This document shows positions 62,311 through 64,000 of a stretch of 64,000 nucleotides of DNA, piece after piece. The notes beneath the pieces were generated by a model that searched no databases, was not told the origin of the DNA, and saw nothing but the letters and a program-made list of their open reading frames with translations. The DNA is taken from the NCBI RefSeq assembly GCF_001435845.1, contig NZ_CM003596.1, forward strand, positions 1,488,001 to 1,552,000. The letters are read 5' to 3'. The stretch comes from Psychrobacter sp. P11G3 (lineage in GTDB: Bacteria; Pseudomonadota; Gammaproteobacteria; Pseudomonadales; Moraxellaceae). The position numbers were made by a program, and so were the translations under genes. How positions within the stretch are numbered: position 1 is the stretch's first letter; every line of letters begins with the position of its first letter.

Positions 62311-63327
62311 ATGCAACTTTCTACTGCTAAATTTAGCTTAAGCTGCTTAGCGCTGACACTCGCATCAGGCGGGCTTTTCGCTTGTAGTAGTGACGTGTCG
62401 AACACTAGTGAAAGTACGTCTACCAGTGTATCTAGCAAAAATGCAGACAATGTGATGCCATCGGTACAACCGTCTTATTTTTTGAGTGATGGCTTGGTTG
62501 AGCCTATTAGTAAGGTGTCATGCTCATTGTCAGATGGCAGCACTGGTGAATGCTATAAAATCGTTACCGAAAATAAGCCAAGTGACGTTGGTATGGGGCC
62601 GTGGTGTCCGAGCAATATTACAGATGATGCCTCAAAAGGTGGGATTTGGCTAGAAGGCGGCGAAGTCCATGATGTTGATGGCGAGTTCGTTAAAAACTTA
62701 GCAGAGTTCTATGGCGACAGCAACTGGAATATGTATAACAAAACCACTGGGAAAATTATAAAAACATCAACGCTTGAGGACTGTGTCGCTGCGGCCAACC
62801 CCAACGTCGGTGCAGAGTATCGTAACTATTGTGTGGAGTGCCTGCCAGAGTACGCCGCAGATTTGACCGATACTTTCTATATACCAGTGACGCCAAAAGC
62901 CTCAGCAAGTATCACTGAGTTCGGTGGCCCAGGCCCTCAATCGAGAGGTCCATCGGTACGCGGTATTGCCTTTAATGGTGTACGTTTTGATGCGCCAGCA
63001 CCTGTCAGTAATATCTTAGGCGCTTATACGCTTGCGCCGTTCGATGATGCAGGCGGTCATATTAATCCTCACGCCGGCTACCATTATCATGCTGCCACTG
63101 GACTAACGACTAAGATTGAACAAGACGACGGTCATGCACCAATGATAGGTTATGCACTTGATGGTTATGGCATATACGCTAATACTGATACAGAGGGTAA
63201 TGAATATACCGATCTGGATGAAGCACGTGGACATTATGATGATGTGAGAGGGTATCACTATCATGTGGACAAAGCAGGCAATAACAACTTCATCAACGGA
63301 CTGCGTGGTGTGTATGCTGAAGACTAG
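62311..63327 (+). CDS. Second YHYH-domain lipoprotein
   Basis: A 338-aa paralogue of the preceding gene product. Signal 'LSCLALTLASGGLFAC' with lipobox (LFAC), a Ser/Thr-rich spacer, then the YHYH domain from about residue 65: 'VSCSLSDGSTGECYKI', 'PWCPSNITDDASKGGIW', 'GGHINPHAGYHYHAATG', 'IGYALDGYGIYANTDTEGNEYTDLDEARGHY' and 'RGYHYHVD'. It lacks the helical C-terminal tail of the first copy and has an extra 'NYCVECLPEY' cysteine pair. It overlaps the next gene by 14 bases, so the two are translated together. Confidence 0.88.
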   Translation: MQLSTAKFSLSCLALTLASGGLFACSSDVSNTSESTSTSVSSKNADNVMPSVQPSYFLSDGLVEPISKVSCSLSDGSTGECYKIVTENKPSDVGMGPWCPSNITDDASKGGIWLEGGEVHDVDGEFVKNLAEFYGDSNWNMYNKTTGKIIKTSTLEDCVAAANPNVGAEYRNYCVECLPEYAADLTDTFYIPVTPKASASITEFGGPGPQSRGPSVRGIAFNGVRFDAPAPVSNILGAYTLAPFDDAGGHINPHAGYHYHAATGLTTKIEQDDGHAPMIGYALDGYGIYANTDTEGNEYTDLDEARGHYDDVRGYHYHVDKAGNNNFINGLRGVYAED

Positions 63328-64000
63328 TTTGTCATCAACGACGGTTGCGTGCTTAGCTGCATTTGGACTGAGTATCGTGAGCGTCAATGCGACTGCCCAC
63401 AACCCCAATACCTCGACTTTTATACTGTCGAAAGCGGCTGATGGCAAATATTTGGTGCGTCTAGATGGTGCTTTGACTGGAGTAGAGGCGCAAATTAACG
63501 AAACGTACTCGACCGACGCGTATAAAACGGCGGAGGAGTTTCAGCAGTTAGCCAATGAGCACTTTGTTAAGTCATTGACTTTATCTATCAATGACCAGCC
63601 CGTTAAAGTAGTGAACCCCAGTGTACATCTGGGCCACGGCACACAGTTCTCTGCCGAGGCGCAGGGTATTGGCGATACGGTCGAATCTATTGGTTTGACC
63701 AATACGTTCTTTAAAGACTTGCATGGCAACCGAATGACGGTCGTATTGCTGTCTGACCAATTTCCAAAGACGCAATATACGCTTAGTGATAGCAATGAGC
63801 ATCATTTAAGTCTAAAGTTGGTTGATGGTCAGTGGCAACAAAATAACAGCGATGCATTGCCTATGACAGCTGATGCTGCTCAACCGCATACTCATGATGG
63901 AAGTGGTCAAGAGGTGGTACATCATCATGACGAAGACGGCCATGACGTAGATAATCATTCGCATGAATCTGCTGATGATCTAGCACTAGATAGTGTTTTA
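63314..64000 (+). CDS. Secreted His-rich protein, cut by the window end
   Basis: At least 229 residues; the frame is still open at the last base. The ATG lies inside the end of the YHYH gene in another frame. Signal 'VACLAAFGLSIVSVNATA', then a beta-rich domain ('FILSKAADGKYLVRLDGALTGVEAQI', 'LTLSINDQPVKVVNPSVHLGHG', 'LHGNRMTVVLLSDQFP'). From about residue 190 a stretch rich in His and Asp follows ('HTHDGSGQEVVHHHDEDGH'). I do not recognise the family. The layout (secreted beta domain, then His-rich linker) resembles the outer part of some HupE-type metal transporters, so membrane spans might follow; this cannot be seen here. Confidence 0.8.
   Translation, partial: MLKTSLSSTTVACLAAFGLSIVSVNATAHNPNTSTFILSKAADGKYLVRLDGALTGVEAQINETYSTDAYKTAEEFQQLANEHFVKSLTLSINDQPVKVVNPSVHLGHGTQFSAEAQGIGDTVESIGLTNTFFKDLHGNRMTVVLLSDQFPKTQYTLSDSNEHHLSLKLVDGQWQQNNSDALPMTADAAQPHTHDGSGQEVVHHHDEDGHDVDNHSHESADDLALDSVL

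Overview
The window looks like chromosomal DNA of a Moraxellaceae gammaproteobacterium, most likely Psychrobacter. This is inferred from the protein style (Acinetobacter/Psychrobacter-like FolB, CysE, TrmJ, DnaE and GGT), the moderate G+C, and the gene neighbourhoods; no rRNA or other marker gene is present. No tRNA, rRNA, CRISPR array, insertion sequence or prophage was seen.

Layout. 1-8.4 kb is housekeeping: rarD-like permease, folB-folK, cysE, and the dnaE-HPt-trmJ transcription unit on the minus strand. 8.7-18.5 kb is envelope biology: gamma-glutamyltranspeptidase, two related lipoproteins of unknown function, a small secreted repeat protein, and a CpxP/Spy-like protein divergent from a CpxR/CpxA-like two-component system. 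18.9-26 kb is one giant trimeric autotransporter adhesin with 1002-bp internal repeats. 26-33 kb holds a flavin-dependent monooxygenase-like protein, an orphan TonB, and a four-gene minus-strand set: DUF4331 protein, small lipoprotein, TPR-type protein, HupE/UreJ-like membrane protein.

33-44 kb is a phenylalanine/tyrosine degradation cluster: phhA, phhB, aromatic aminotransferase, 4-hydroxyphenylpyruvate dioxygenase, maleylacetoacetate isomerase, fumarylacetoacetase, an IclR and a LysR regulator, and an NhaC-type transporter. Homogentisate 1,2-dioxygenase (hmgA) is the only catabolic step not represented. A single-chain VOC-fold protein sits where hmgA would be expected. 44-53.4 kb is an iron island: siderophore-interacting reductase, two TonB-dependent receptors each behind a Fur-box-like site, a PepSY membrane protein with a His-rich loop, and a PvdE/SyrD-type ABC exporter. 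No siderophore synthesis genes are present.

53.7-59.9 kb is a compact operon (flavin monooxygenase, BASS-family transporter, NAD-dependent epimerase, SDR), a second BASS transporter on the opposite strand, and a MarR regulator with palindromic operator candidates. 60-64 kb holds a secreted PEBP-like protein, two paralogous YHYH-domain lipoproteins and a His-rich secreted protein cut by the window end. This cluster, the DUF4331/HupE locus and the VOC protein are the best candidates for undescribed biology. Several intergenic spaces also carry short degenerate tandem repeats of 14 or 15 bp.
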